Origin: Strongylocentrotus droebachiensis | Taxonomy: Eukaryota; Echinodermata; Echinoidea; Camarodonta; Strongylocentrotidae | Direction of reading: 5' to 3' | Length of the DNA: 64,000 nt | Assembly (NCBI GenBank): GCA_035222895.1 | Contig: JAVYIG010006568.1 | Location: forward strand, 1 to 64,000 | Shown: piece after piece, positions 32,101 to 45,700 of the stretch | Position numbering within the stretch: the first letter of the stretch is position 1 | How the letters are laid out: each line of letters begins with the position of its first letter | Made by a program: the position numbers and the translations under genes | Notes under the pieces: generated by a model | What the model saw: only the letters and a program-made list of their open reading frames with translations | Database searches by the model: none | Told to the model about the DNA's origin: nothing

Positions 32101-33047
32101 AGATAATTCTATGTACAGAGTATCAACAAATGGTAATTTGATAACTGTCAATTTAGTAATGTGGAAGTGCATCACGAAAAAAGAAAGAAAGAAAGAAGTC
32201 ATAATTGGTCCTTGCATTATAAAAAGCGATTATCACCGATTATAATTTTGCAGTAAATTATCATAGCCAATGAACATTTTCTCATACCTTTACTGGTAGA
32301 TAATTAGAAGACTTCCAGAGGATGAATTAGAAAGAAGAAAAAAATAAACTTCAAGTATTTCAGCCTCCCTTCACCCTCGTATACATATAAGTCTGCAAAA
32401 GATAATTCAACATATTGGGCAAGCTTTTGATCATGATAAATGACTATTGGATATGATGATGATGATTAAATACAGCTATTAAAGGTAATTAAAGTTTGTA
32501 CATGTTTACAAGTTGGTTATAAAAATGTACATTATATACAGAGATAGTTACTTTCTGCTTCTGCTTTTGTACATACTGTCCAAAATATGCTGACATCGAC
32601 TTTCCACTTCTGTGACATACCGAGACCTAAACTTAATGTGCAACCTGCTTCAACTACAGTCAAGAAGTACTGATATCCCCCCTCGTCTACTTTATGATGT
32701 CAAATAACACAAGAGATGAACTCGAACCAGCTTTTATAGAAAACGCTGCCATGAAAAGAGAGCATATTTTAGATAACTGTAAACTCATTTGCATGATACA
32801 TGTACTGGTATGTGAATTTGGATGTTTGTAAGTAAAATAACAAACAAACCGCCAATGAAGGTAATCCTATTGAATATATAACCTGAAGAACTGCGACGCC
32901 TTATAATGGACACTGGTACGAAATAACTTCACCAATGTTGTTATGTAAAGACAATTTATTCTTCAGTTTAATATACCCTGCTTCGTGATAATTAATACAC
33001 AATAATTTTGAGTAATTTCAAATCTTGCATATGAGAGCTACAATGGT
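29128..33047. other. Intergenic DNA between ARL5 and RACGAP1 3' ends; no gene seen
   Basis: AT-rich, with a run of 26 C at 30828-30853. On the - strand an AATAAA lies at 31806-31811 and another at 32955-32960; either could end a long RACGAP1 3' UTR, but neither can be preferred. On the + strand an AATAAA near 29514 and an ATTAAA near 31562 are equally unproven for ARL5. Confidence 0.4.
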
Positions 33048-33051
33048 TTAA

Positions 33052-33247
33052 AGGGAGGCTTTACTACTGCAGCTAGAAGGGATTAGACCACCCAGAGAGC
33101 CATCGAGGTCACTGTGACAGGTGGCTATCTCATTAACTCAGCTCTCATTTAACATAAGAAAAAGAGGATCATGGGGGACCAACAGCACCGATTTGGGAAG
33201 TTTTCTATATAGAGGGAGCAAGTAGCTACAAGTAGGACAGTGTGCCT
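33052..33247. mobile_element. TTAA-type MITE, family D, copy 1
   Basis: The element AGGGAGGCTTTACTACTGC...GGACAGTGTGCCT is flanked by TTAA at 33048-33051 and 33248-33251; the ends are imperfect inverted repeats. The interior AACATAAGAAAAAGAGGATC and ATGGGGGACCA is shared with 42931-43126. Confidence 0.75.
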
Positions 33248-33710
33248 TTAAACTCTGTGAAAAATGCTGATAGTTCATGAATAACTGTCTTTCTGGCTCT
33301 CAAAAATAAAAACTTGAACAATACATTAACTTTACACTAACATAAATACGTTGAAAATGGGATAGTCATAGAAAGTAATGCACATCATTCACATACATTC
33401 TATTTAATTTATGGTTTATCCGGACTAGATGCTTGTACATGTAATACCTCCCATCAGTTTTGACAAGAATTTTTTTAGATTAGATAGTTGCAGTTTTGTA
33501 CATGTTTTTTAAACATTTTTTAAACTAGTAAACTAAATATTTAACATGTGTATTCTTAATGGTAAGTGCTATATATACAAAGATCTGGACAAGGAAAATG
33601 GAATGGACAATGTCTCCAAAATATTTTCTTCTTCCTCAGAAAAAGTGTTTTATAATTGAAATTCAGGCACATATAGTATGGCAATGCCTTTTATAATGTA
33701 CTTGTGCAAT

Positions 33711-33862
33711 CAGGGGACCCGTTTCACAAAGCATTTTTTCAATGACAAATAACAAAAATCAGTGACAAATCTGCTGATAACCAATCAAAAACCAGGATTT
33801 CAGTAGCATATAACAAAAACTGTCAGTTGTCACTGATGACAACTTTTGTGAAACGTCCCCCA
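33711..33862 (+). mobile_element. Short MITE family E (CGTTTCACAAA ends), copy 1
   Basis: Starts CAGGGGACCCGTTTCACAAA and ends TTTTGTGAAACGTCCCCCAG, as inverted ends. Interior: CAATGACAAATAACAAAAAT, CAAATCTGCTGATAACCAAT and TGTCACTGATGACA. Four copies occur in the window. Confidence 0.85.
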
Positions 33863-34157
33863 GGTCGTGAGTTCTAAGATTTCTATCAATACTTGCAAGA
33901 GAAGAAAGAAAAATAAATAAATAATAAAACCTTTCTCTGAACCAAGTTGGATGTATGCACAGCTGGATTAATACATCCCTTTTTATATTGCACAAGCTAG
34001 CTAAAGATACGAACGTTACATCTATTCTTTTCCATGCAATAGCTCTATCTACATTGTTTGTTATAATTAGTATATATCAGAAAAGGTCGGTGTCCAATAT
34101 AATTCACCAAATGCGTTTTGCCTGGAGTATATATGAGTTACACTTAATCTTGAGTTC

Positions 34158-34314
34158 TGGGACCCGTTTCACAAAGCCCTTTTTCAATGACAAATGAGAA
34201 GAAAAACAAAATCAGTGACAAATCTGCTGATAACTAATCAGAAGCAAGGATTTCACCAGCTTATAACAAAAACTGTCATTTGTCACTGATGACAAGTTTT
34301 GTGAAATGGGGCCC
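34158..34314 (+). mobile_element. Short MITE family E, copy 2
   Basis: Same structure as 33711-33862 with ends GGGACCCGTTTCACAAAG and TTTTGTGAAATGGGGCCC. It lies 0.6 kb past the RACGAP1 stop, perhaps in its 3' UTR. Confidence 0.85.
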
Positions 34315-34878
34315 TCGAATTCAAATGAACAAGAAACTTCCTTTCAAGTCATTCTTGACTACAGTATACATATCACAAGAAAGATTGGTGTATGGACCAA
34401 AATTATAAAAGCAATGTAACAGAACCTTAAAAGAAATCTACTCCACTGAGAAAACTCATTTATACCTGCAGGTACATGTAGGACACCACACATAATGTAT
34501 GTGTATGGGACTACTCATTTGATTTCTTCATCAATCTCTGTTCAGTACTCTGCAATTATTCACTGTCTATCGCCAACATTAGGAATACATAGTTGTAGTC
34601 AATACATAGTAAGTTTTCTTTGATTATGCAGGATTTTCTTCTCCGTCAAAACCAGATTTGACTATTATCATTGAGCAATCATTTAAAATACAAATATATA
34701 ATTTTACAAATCAACTCTGAGTTACAATCCGGCAAACGAAAAGATGCTTTATCTGGAGCAGTTTTGTCAGCTGGCGCCAAAATTATTTGATAACACCTGA
34801 CTGAAGACAGCAGTCTCAAAATGAAACACAAACCAATGGTAGCGTTGTTCCTGATGACGTCTTGAGGGCTCTTCTCAT

Positions 34879-37800
34879 CTAGCGGAGTGTCGGCGAGGCA
34901 AAGAAATTAGTGCCCTTCTTGCTGCGATCACTCTTACTGCCAAACCTAAGGTGAAAGAGACAAAAGGATGTAGTTGAGTATATTATCATGTGCTGTGTGA
35001 TTCTTGTGTTATCTGTTGAAAACCAGAAACGTGCATTCCCCACAACATTTAAACATAGAGCTAAAGCCCCTCTAAAGTGTTGGGAGCCTGAATTTGCCAA
35101 CAATTTGATGGCAAAATTTCACTCAAATTGTATCATAATGTGAAAGAGGATGTCATTTTCAGAAACACTTTTGCAAAGAATCCCCCCTCCAAAAAATGTG
35201 TTTGAACATTTAAAAGAATACATCATTTGGGTTCACCTGAATTCTGTATTCTTTCATCAATATTCGACTTGAAACACATTTGTTTTCAAAATCTTTGCAG
35301 AAATGTGTCGTAAATGACATCCTTTTTCACATCATGATACAGTTACAGTGAAATTTTGCTATCAAATTGTTGGGGCTCCCAACACTTTAGAGGGGCATTA
35401 TGGCCCTTCTGTTCATCAGGAGACAATATTTTATACAAACCTACCTGTGACGGCAAAGAATAAGATCTACCCTTTTATTTGTTGAACACAAGCAGTGGTG
35501 CTTTGTGAGGAAATTGATTAAACAAAGATAGCACAGCACACTACAATTAATAGATTGTCGTAAACAGAGGCTGAGGAATCCAAAGGACGGACAAGTACAT
35601 ATCATGAAAACAGTTTCCTTGATGAAGAGTGTTTTCACAATTGCCAGTGAAACGTCAGAGAAAGAGAGAGAGAGTCAGAGAGAGATTCAAATGAAAGAGC
35701 AGAAATATACTGTATGATGAATACGAGAAGGGCAAAGTGCACACTTTTCTATCTGTAATAAAATTAACACTGCACATATATTTAAACAAATAAAATAATA
35801 ATCAGCATGTATATGTTGTACATTACAGCAAACAAGAATACAAGAATAGTACATATTCTGCTACATGTATGAGAAAAAGAAAGCCACTTTTTTCCATTAA
35901 AAAGGAAAAACAACAGTTAAGATGTCATAACATTACATGTACAGGTGAATGATAACAGCACATTTATGAGATGATACGAATGACATCAAAGAACAAGAAT
36001 TAGATCAAACAGATATGATGCCATGATAGTAAAGAAAGGTGTTCAGTAGAAATACTGGCAACACAAGGTCACCAAGATAAAACAAAATTGAAAGAGGCTA
36101 GGAAAACAACTTCATCACAACAGGAACATGCACGTGTAGTTATCTGTGGGTATTCCGGGTAAATTTCAAAGGAGGCAGTAGGGTAGAGCTAGTTGTCCAA
36201 ACTTCAAAGATAGCTCCCATAGTTGGGTGGGGAGGGGTAATGGTCTGGGGTAGTCATATTGATACAGAATAAGTTACTTCTCCTACAGAGTAGTTTCATT
36301 TGGGAGGTGGTAATAGTCTGGGTGTATATGCAGTTGTACTGATACAGATATATGTAGTAAGCCAGTTCATAGTTGCAGTCTGAGCATGAGCAGATAAAGG
36401 TCATTGCAAACCAAATTGTGAAATACACCAAGACAAAATACTTGATACATGCCCATGAAAGTTATGTTATCATTATTCATAAGTGCACTCCATGATACAC
36501 AGGTGGAAGTATTCTTTGAAAAGGGGAAACAAAGGCTATCTATGTAGCACCTCCATCGCTTTAAGAGTGATTATTTCAAAATGTAAAAAGTGGGACCTCT
36601 TCATGTTTTGAAGATCTGTGGATATTCAGGGTCATTTAAGACATCTGCTAACTGTGAACTGGTCTATGTCCTAGAGAGTACTTGTCCCGGAGGTAGCTGT
36701 CAGGGTTGGTGGTAATCCCCCCCCCCCCACTCAGTGTTATTTAGGGTACGCATATGCGTGTTCCAATCGACCCCCCCTTTTCAGCAAAAGTCCGGTGTGC
36801 AAAGTCAATACGGGTCGACCTTTTTCAGCAAAAGTCCGGTGTGTAAAGTCAATACGGGTCGACCTTTTTCTTTTGTTATGAAAAGGACATTTTGGTAACA
36901 CGCATGGGGTCCGTCCGTTCTCGGAGTGGGGGGGGGGGGGGGGGGGGGGTCGGGGTGGTAATGGTCTGAGGGTAGTCATCCTGGTTCTGCACAGGATAAT
37001 CCACAAGAGCAAATCACGCAAATCAGGTAAGACAACTATCTGACATTATTCCAAGCTCTCTAAAACTAAATAACTACAATAAACAATAAACACTTTCAGG
37101 ACACTGCAAGTTCTCTGGCACAGACACCACAAACACTTCAAGGCAAACAAGGGACCTGGGGGTGTACCTTATTGAACTTCGAGATGATCTACTCCCAAAG
37201 CTGAGTCAATCATAAAAGAGAAACACAATGACACCAACATGAAATATGAGATGAGAGACAAATGACAATGGAATGAATGGTTAAAAGATATTACAATGTT
37301 GTGTGGAATTCTAACTTTTTTTATATATTTTTTTAAAACTCTAAAATGGAAGGAGACGTGATGTCTCAGTAGTAGAGCAGTGGTCTTGTAACCAGGAGGT
37401 CCCAGGTTTGAAACCAAGTTGATGCACTAGTGCCCTTTGGTAAGGCATTAATCCTCATTACCAAGCTGTTGGTCCCCTGGTTGCTTACTTACAAGCATAG
37501 TAGCATACACATGCTTTTTTAGCAGTTAGGTAAAACAAACCATCAAACCAAACAATCCTGTCATTGCATACTACTTATACTACATACTACCCGAGTGAGG
37601 ATTTTACCCCAGTAATACTTGATACTTTATCAGTAGAAAAGGGAAGAATTTTGTTGTTTTAAAAGAGTTCTTCAGATTTTGCAGAGCTGCTCTACTTTTT
37701 TTTCCTTCCCTAATTGACCTATCACACACATTAAAAAGGGAACAAAAGGGAGAAATTAATCTGCTATATTTATTGCTCTGCCCACAGAATTGGGCAAGCA

Positions 37801-38972
37801 TAAAATATTAATGAGATATTAGGCATTTTGTTAGTTGCACCTGGTACCTGTAGGAATAAAAGGTTAGTAGCTATTTATCAAACCTGCAACCAATACATAT
37901 AATGAATGAGATTAACGATGACGGCATGTAAATAATATATCCCCATTCATAATACAGCTGTAAATCATGAAGGTAACATTTATTAGAAAGATACAATAGA
38001 TCTAATTATGAATTGCAGAGTTTGGGGAATGTATACTTGTTCATTTTTCCCATGCCACATACATGTAGTTGACTACATTAGGTAATTGAACTCAGAACTT
38101 ATACATAAAACAAAACAAGCAATGATAACAACAATAAAACAATTACAAGGTTTTTACTACACATACTATGATGTGTGAAATTATTGAATGAAGATGTTAA
38201 TATACCGGTAGGATGGATACATGGATACTGTTTACATGAGACATACAGAAGAATTTTAGGGAAGGACGTACATACAGTTAGGATGACACAGAAACATTCA
38301 GGACTGGGGAGTTCACATATCAGTCAACTATTGCATGAATGCTAGTTCTCTTCCAGAACTTTGGAATCAACAGCTATTCACTAAACCGCATGTGAACTCC
38401 CCTTGCTATTGACAAACCTTGAAGTCCCTTCAACTGTCTTCTTTGCTGTGCTCGTTTTAGTGGAGCTCATGTAAGAAGACGAAGACGAAGAGGATTTCTT
38501 CAGACTGATTGTGAGGAGACAGAGGAGGGATAGGAGGAGGAAGAGGAGGGGGAGGAAGAGGAGTGAGAAGGGAAAGGTGGAGGGATACAAAAGCCATACA
38601 TAGAACATAGGATATATAAACGAATATACATTGGAAGGGGGAAGAGGTTTTATGGTACACAATTATACACAAAGGGTGATACAGTACAGTCAACACGTGT
38701 CTCAGTTCCTTTCACACAAACCTGCAATTTTGTGGCAAATATCCTATACATTATATATCCTCTCTTTTGCACAAATATTTTACATTAGTTCTATCAAGGT
38801 TTATGACATGAACAGTACTATTCTAATTACAGAGGGCAATGAAACTACAGTTGAAGCTCTACATAAATGAGTCTAGTATAAGAGTTTTTCCAAAGAAAGG
38901 GGGGGGGGGGGGTAGAAAAAGAAGAAAGATGGGTCATATCTTTATATCGTTGGTTTATTTTATAAATTAGTA

Positions 38973-39018
<46 letters not shown>

Positions 39019-42000
39019 AATAGAGCAAAAATATATGGCTTTTCTGAGCTGAAAAGATCCTTCACAGTACTGTTTAAATGTATTTGTACCCTTATAGATC
39101 AGTTGCCTTGTTTGTAACATGTCCTGTATTTCAAGGCCATGATTAAAGGATTTCCTTTCTATTCAGATTAATTATTTTTTTTATTAAAATCGCATCTTTT
39201 TCCCTAGATCTTTGGTAATGCATACATACCAAACCACATTTCACATCCCCCATCCTCCCTCTCTATCTCTTGCCAATGCCTCTTCTCATCCCCTTACTCT
39301 AAATTTGTTTCACAGATTTCCAATTCTAGCCCCATCCCTAATCTCTCTTTGTCATTCTTTCCCCTCTTTCTTTTAATATTATTTTCCCTTGGGCCTTCCC
39401 ATCAATTTATCATTTTACGTCACGTAGTGTGCCTACATGTACATGTAGTTCCTTCATTTGTACTAACACATGTTAATATCTCTCTCATATTCTTTCCCCT
39501 GTTCCCGTCTCTCTTTCACTTCCCACCCCTCGAGGCTCTCATTTTCTCTCTATCATTTCATTCTACATATCTCACTCTACCCTGGGTCAAATCTCTCACT
39601 TTTGTACAAAAATAAATCAGGAATCCTATTCAGTTACCAGATTCTTGTTCATATTTAAACTTGCTTAAATCAAAAGAGGTAGATCTCTTTTAAATCTAAA
39701 TAGACAGATAGATCCCTGTTAATTTGAGACCGATTCAACCATGCACTGTGAAGGATCTTATCAGCATTGATTCAAACCAACCTTGATGAGATGCTAGAAG
39801 ACTTCTTATCTGTGGTTTTCTTCATGCTATGTGCGGATGATCAATAATTAAAAAAAAGAAAAATGAAGATTAGCTCTATATCTGCATGTGGCTCTATGAT
39901 ACATGCCCCTGGGACAAGTGCTCTGTGGTTATCTTACCCTAATTGAGTTCTGGGACCCTTTTCACAAAGCCTTTTTTCAATGACAAAAATCAATGACAAA
40001 TCTGCTGATAACCAATCAGAATGGTTTCAGTAGCTTATAACAAAAACTGTCATTTGTCACTGATGACAAGTTTTGTGAAACGCCCCCCTGAACTGCATTT
40101 ACGGCCCTATCAACACCAACCTGAAACTCTAATCCAACATCTTTTAATAACGAAATTAGTCCTGCCTAATGCTAGCAGATTTCAGCTGGGTGGTCTCCGT
40201 GAAAGTCGAGGCAAGTATACATAACAGATACATGTACATGCTGTCAAATACATTGCTCATTTCTAACACATTCATGTGAATCTCTTACTTTTTTAACAGT
40301 AAAACACATGGTATTACATACAAATATTTAAAAGAAACAAACACAAATATACTTCCATGCAACTTTCTAAAATTGTAAACAGGTATACAAAACTGGAAAT
40401 AGATATATTTACCTTGGAGTGAGTGATGACTTGCCGAGGAACGTCTTAGCCTTTCCAAGGCTGCTGTTAGAGGGTGTCTTAGCGGGTGTTTTTCCTGGGG
40501 TACGTACAGGTCCCAGCATACTTGTGTGTGCTATAATAAATAGAAATAAAAATGAAATATGTGTATATATCAAGGTGATTCGTATTACAGAGGTACCAGT
40601 AGGTTCCACCAAGTGAACCCTCAAAAGACATTCAGACATGTTAGGATCCCATACGTGCTATACAATATAAAGCCTGTTAAAACATAAAATGAGACCAACA
40701 GGCTATGGTTTGCGTAGTGCAGTTCACAATGCTGTACCTACTAAGGTACAACAAAATTTGCACAAGGGAGTAAAAGTATTTTAAACACTTCAGTTTTTTC
40801 GGGTCTCCTTTTTTAAAAGACGGTTTACAGCATCACTGGACAGACAAGAGTTAGTATTTGGGAGCACATGTGCACAATTAATATATAGAGACCAGGGGGG
40901 TGTTTTACAAAGACTAAGAATCTAAGATCGACTTAACTTGGACTTAACTATGGCAGGCTGTTCATGCCACTGTTTGCTCTCACCATTATGATCTTAGATG
41001 ATATTTTTCCTTCAATAATGAACTATCAAAAAATATAAATTCTATATATTTGTGACAATGATTTGTACCTCCCTAGAGAGACCAATGCCAGTAAATGATG
41101 AGAGCAAACAGTGGCATGAACGGCCTGACATAGTTAAGTCCAATTTAAAGTCAATATTAGTCTTTGTGAAACGCTGTCTGTACTCGCTAGTTTGTACACC
41201 TAATATTGATTGGAGGACCTGCGATCAATCAAGTTCACTTGCGCATTTATACGAGACAGTACGATGTCGATATAAAAGTGGAAGTTCTTCTTGTTAATTA
41301 ATGGTCATTGGTGGTCTAATCTTACATGGCTGGCCAGGAGTTCCAGGTGTCCTGTGGCGGTTGGCGTAGATGGTAGAGTTCTCCTGTTCAGCCTCAAAGT
41401 TGATGAAGGCTTTCCAGAAGTCAGACGGGAGTGACATCAGCCTCTCCACAACCTTGATGGGAAGAGAAATAAAAAGGATTCAATGATTAAGGTTATAATT
41501 GATACAAATTTGCTATATGGCATCAATTACATTTTCCCTGAGGTCGACGCCCAGTCGAACACATCTAAGTAAAAGAAACCTTCAGAATTCCTTGGTTGAA
41601 CTCATTATATCCGTTATATTCAACGTATCATCAAAAGAAAAAAAAGAAGAAAAATTAGTCAGAGATAAATCCAATAATCCATCTTTGCTCGACATGAAAG
41701 TTTGTGGTGTATCGTAAGAACACCCGTTCAGACAACTTTCTCCCGAATAAAAGAGATTCCTTAAAGGTAATACAAAGTTTTGGGAAATTTTGCAAATTGG
41801 GTGGAGAGTGATTCTTTACAATTTTGATATATTTGGATGCCCCTGTGGATGTATTATAAGCACTGTATAAGCTGTGTCTTGGTATTACTGAACATCTTCA
41901 TAGGTTCTGATCGGAGGAAATGTGCACTACAACTGTCGACCAATATACCCTTGGGAGTTTGGACACTAGCATCTTACAATTTAGGGGGAAGTGGGAAAGG

Positions 42001-42755
42001 GGCGGGGAGAGGCAGGGAAAAAGGGGTGTGGTCACTTACCCTAGGTTGTGTTTTGGTATCATTCAGCATCTGCATAGGATCTGGTTCTGAGCAGCCATAT
42101 CCAATGATGGTTGGTCCAAACACCTTGGCTAGGTTAGACACCGGCATCTTACATTCAGGGCTCTCTGATACTCTAGAAGACAAAAGTTAATAAGTTTGTC
42201 AAATACAGAAAATCATGGTATAACAAAGTTGCTTACATTATGCTGTGTCACAATTTCATTAACTGCCTTTACTTTGTGCTCTTTTAAATACTTTCAACTA
42301 GAACAACAAATGATTTTTGGCCCTGTGGACTTCATTGTGACTGAATCCCCCCCCCCCATACAGCATCATCAACAGTGAATTTCAAAGAGGTAAACCAATA
42401 CTTATACTAATATCATAAATGTATGCAAACATCAATTTCCCCCCTAATCTAACATAGATAATTTGTTCGCACTTTTTTGGGAATGTTACTTTTCTTATTC
42501 ATTGATGCAAGAAACTCTTCATTGATGGCCATCTACAGAGCTGCCAACCTCCAGAACAGAAAATCAGTAATGACAAGGCTCAAAATCAGTAATTTTGGGG
42601 ATAAATCAGTAATTTCCTATAATAAAAACAGCACGCCAACATTGTTTCATGATTATCTGAAATTTTTGGTGATTTTACTCACACAAAGTTGTTAAATAAT
42701 GAGTTTCATATCATCACAACACAGTCTTCCAGGAAAAATGGGGGGGGGGGGATAT

Positions 42756-42792
<37 letters not shown>

Positions 42793-45700
42793 ATTTTTTT
42801 TTTAAAATCCGTAATTTTTAAACATTCCGTAATGGTCGTTAATTTCCGTACCAATTACAGGAAATCCGTACTAGTTGGCAGCTCTGCATCTACTTTCACA
42901 GGATGTCAAAATGTTGAACGGTACCTTTAAAGCCTATCTGCACTAGTTTGGCCAGGAGGCATTAGACCTCCCTGCATGGTCACTGAAAGGTGGTTATCTC
43001 ATCAAATCAGCTCTCAATTAACATAAGAAAAAGGGGATCATGGGGGACCACCATCACCGCTTAGGCATTGTTTGCCAAATAGAGGGCGCAATTGCAAGTA
43101 GCTACAAGTAGTGCAGTCCCGCTTTGATAAATAGAAAGAGTCACTCACCTTTGAAGATGTGTGATGAGATACGCCATGGTGTCTCTGTTAGCGTGAGGAA
43201 GCTCACTCACAGCCTGATACATAGCTGTCGTACTGTCATCAATATCATACAGCTCTACAACAAAGAAGAAATAGAGGAAATTACAAGAATGAAAAAGTTA
43301 GAATGAATTAAAAAAGCTTGGGTATTTGTTTCTAGTTCATCGTGACTGTAGTATGGACCAGTAATGGCCTGGTCGTAGAGTTGCTGCTCGGCAAGCAGTA
43401 GATGGCAGGTTTCAAGATTTTTTCTGACTTGTTTTCAATTACAGATCGATCAATCAATCTTATTTACTGGGTGTAAGCCACAAATATATTTAAACAATTG
43501 AAATTTCTCCTAGGAAGCATTACATTTATAAAATATTTATAAAAGAATGAAGAAAAATACAGTCTTGTTCAGATTTAACCGGTAAACACTGCGTTTTGTT
43601 TGTGATGGCACAGGTGTAACACGCTTCACATTTCTGTATCTTAGTCAAGTGCAGTTCCCATTCAATTATACGGTTAAAAGAGAAGCTGCGGTTTACCTCT
43701 CTGTATCTGAACGAGTGTCTGAGAAAGGGAGCAATGCAGCTGAGTTTGAGCAAGTACTTATAGTTTAAACACTATTTGTGACATAATTTGTTACAATACT
43801 AACCTGCGGCTTTCATGAAAGCCAGGTGGAGCTCAAACGTGACTAGAGGTTCAGGAAGGTTGCGGAAGAAATCTTTCAGGGCACCACAGACGCAGTGGAT
43901 GTCTCGTACCTTCTCCTAAATACCAAACAAAGGGATCTTTATTAGTGAATAATTAGTTGGTATATTGAAAACATCTGCCCAAGAAATAGAGAAGACTATC
44001 AAGTTTTACCCTAAATATCACAATTGGTAGGAAACTACGTTTAAAGTCAAGATACATATTCCGTTTATAATTTTGAGAAAAGCATATTTAAATGTATATC
44101 GAAGAATTGAATGAGTGAGAAACATGACATCAGTTTTGTAGGAAATGAATTTATATGGTAGTTTATTTTCATGTCTAATGCAAAATCATTAATTTTTAGA
44201 AATGATAGTGCATTTGAAATTCTACATTTTCCTTAATACTTTTTACTATTTTATGAGCAATGTTTACCTCACAGAATTCATTTCATCAAGTGGATCTAGT
44301 GTGTTGGAAAAAAATATTAATGGAAATGATCATGAATGTGTTGATAATAGTAATGGTGATGATGATGAAATGGCTATGATGAAGATGATACAACAAAGAT
44401 GAAGATGACAATAATTATAATGATGGTGATGAAGACAAAGATGATGATGATGATAATGATGGTGTTTGTGGTGAATAGTGATAATGATGAAATTACTATG
44501 AGGAAGATGATGATGATAAAGATGACGCTGATTATAACGATGATGGTGATGACGACAAAGATGATGATGATGGAGGTGGTAGTGGTAGTGAATAGTGATG
44601 ACGAGGAACAATCTAACTTACAAGATGAGGGTCATTCTTGAGTATGAGTCTTTCTCTGAGCTCCTTGACCTCTCGCTCTGAGCCTGAGATGCGATAGATA
44701 CCTTCTTCTGTCAGTCCTCTCATTTCTATTTCATTAATGCAATGCATCTGGGAGCAAAAAATAAAGAACATTGAGATGATTGAATACAATTTTATCAATA
44801 GTAGTAGTAGTAGTAGTAGTAATGGTTTATTGCAATAAAAAATCAATTGCGGCTCGAAAGCCGAATTTCAGGTATTTTCACAATGGTAAAAGCAAACATC
44901 AAAATTACAGGAGATAAAATAGGTATTAACTGTTCACATACCTGGGCTCCATCTTATAAAGAGTTGACATTAATCGCAAATTATTTGCAATTGATATCGA
45001 TCGCAACTATGTATGTAAGAGATAGGAGACTGTAAACTTGCAATTGATTCGGATCAATCATAACTCTTTTCAAGATGGGGCCCAAGACTGCACTTTTAAC
45101 CATCTTTTGTAAGACATTAATCTACATTTGATATTCTTCCCCAGATGAACTAGATGAGCATGCAGTTTGAAGTAATTCCTTATTTGCTTGAGCACCTTGA
45201 CAGGTTAGTTCAGCAAAAGCTGGCAGTAATAATAACCGTACAATGCTTATAGTGTAAAAGTGCTTTATATATATATGAAACTATCACTGTTATCAATGTC
45301 TACTATTCAGCAATAAGATGGACACAAAAATGTAATTTTGGGAAAGATATGTTTAAATGCATATTCATGTTTTATCCCCCTTTAAGTTTCAGCACAGCTA
45401 TTTTGTTTTAAAAGCGAATTTCTTTTCTTTGTTATTCGTTTCATGCCATTGTAACACATTTAAAAAATCAATAAAGCAAAAAGACATATCGTCAAATTCG
45501 AAGAGAATAATTACAAAATGAAAATGAAAGGAAAAAAACGCAAGAAAGAAATTGTGTTTTACCACTAACGATGGGACGTAAGGTGGATTTTCTGGAGTGA
45601 ATTCATCCAGAGCTGATGCTGTCCTGGTCTTGTTTGGCGTTCCAGCAGTGGGCACGCATGGCAAGGAAGCACTATCCTTGCAGTCTGGATGACAGACTAA

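Noticed and set aside
44330..44611. His-rich 93-aa ORF on the - strand
   Set aside because: Translation of the GAT-rich low-complexity tract inside a RACGAP1 intron.
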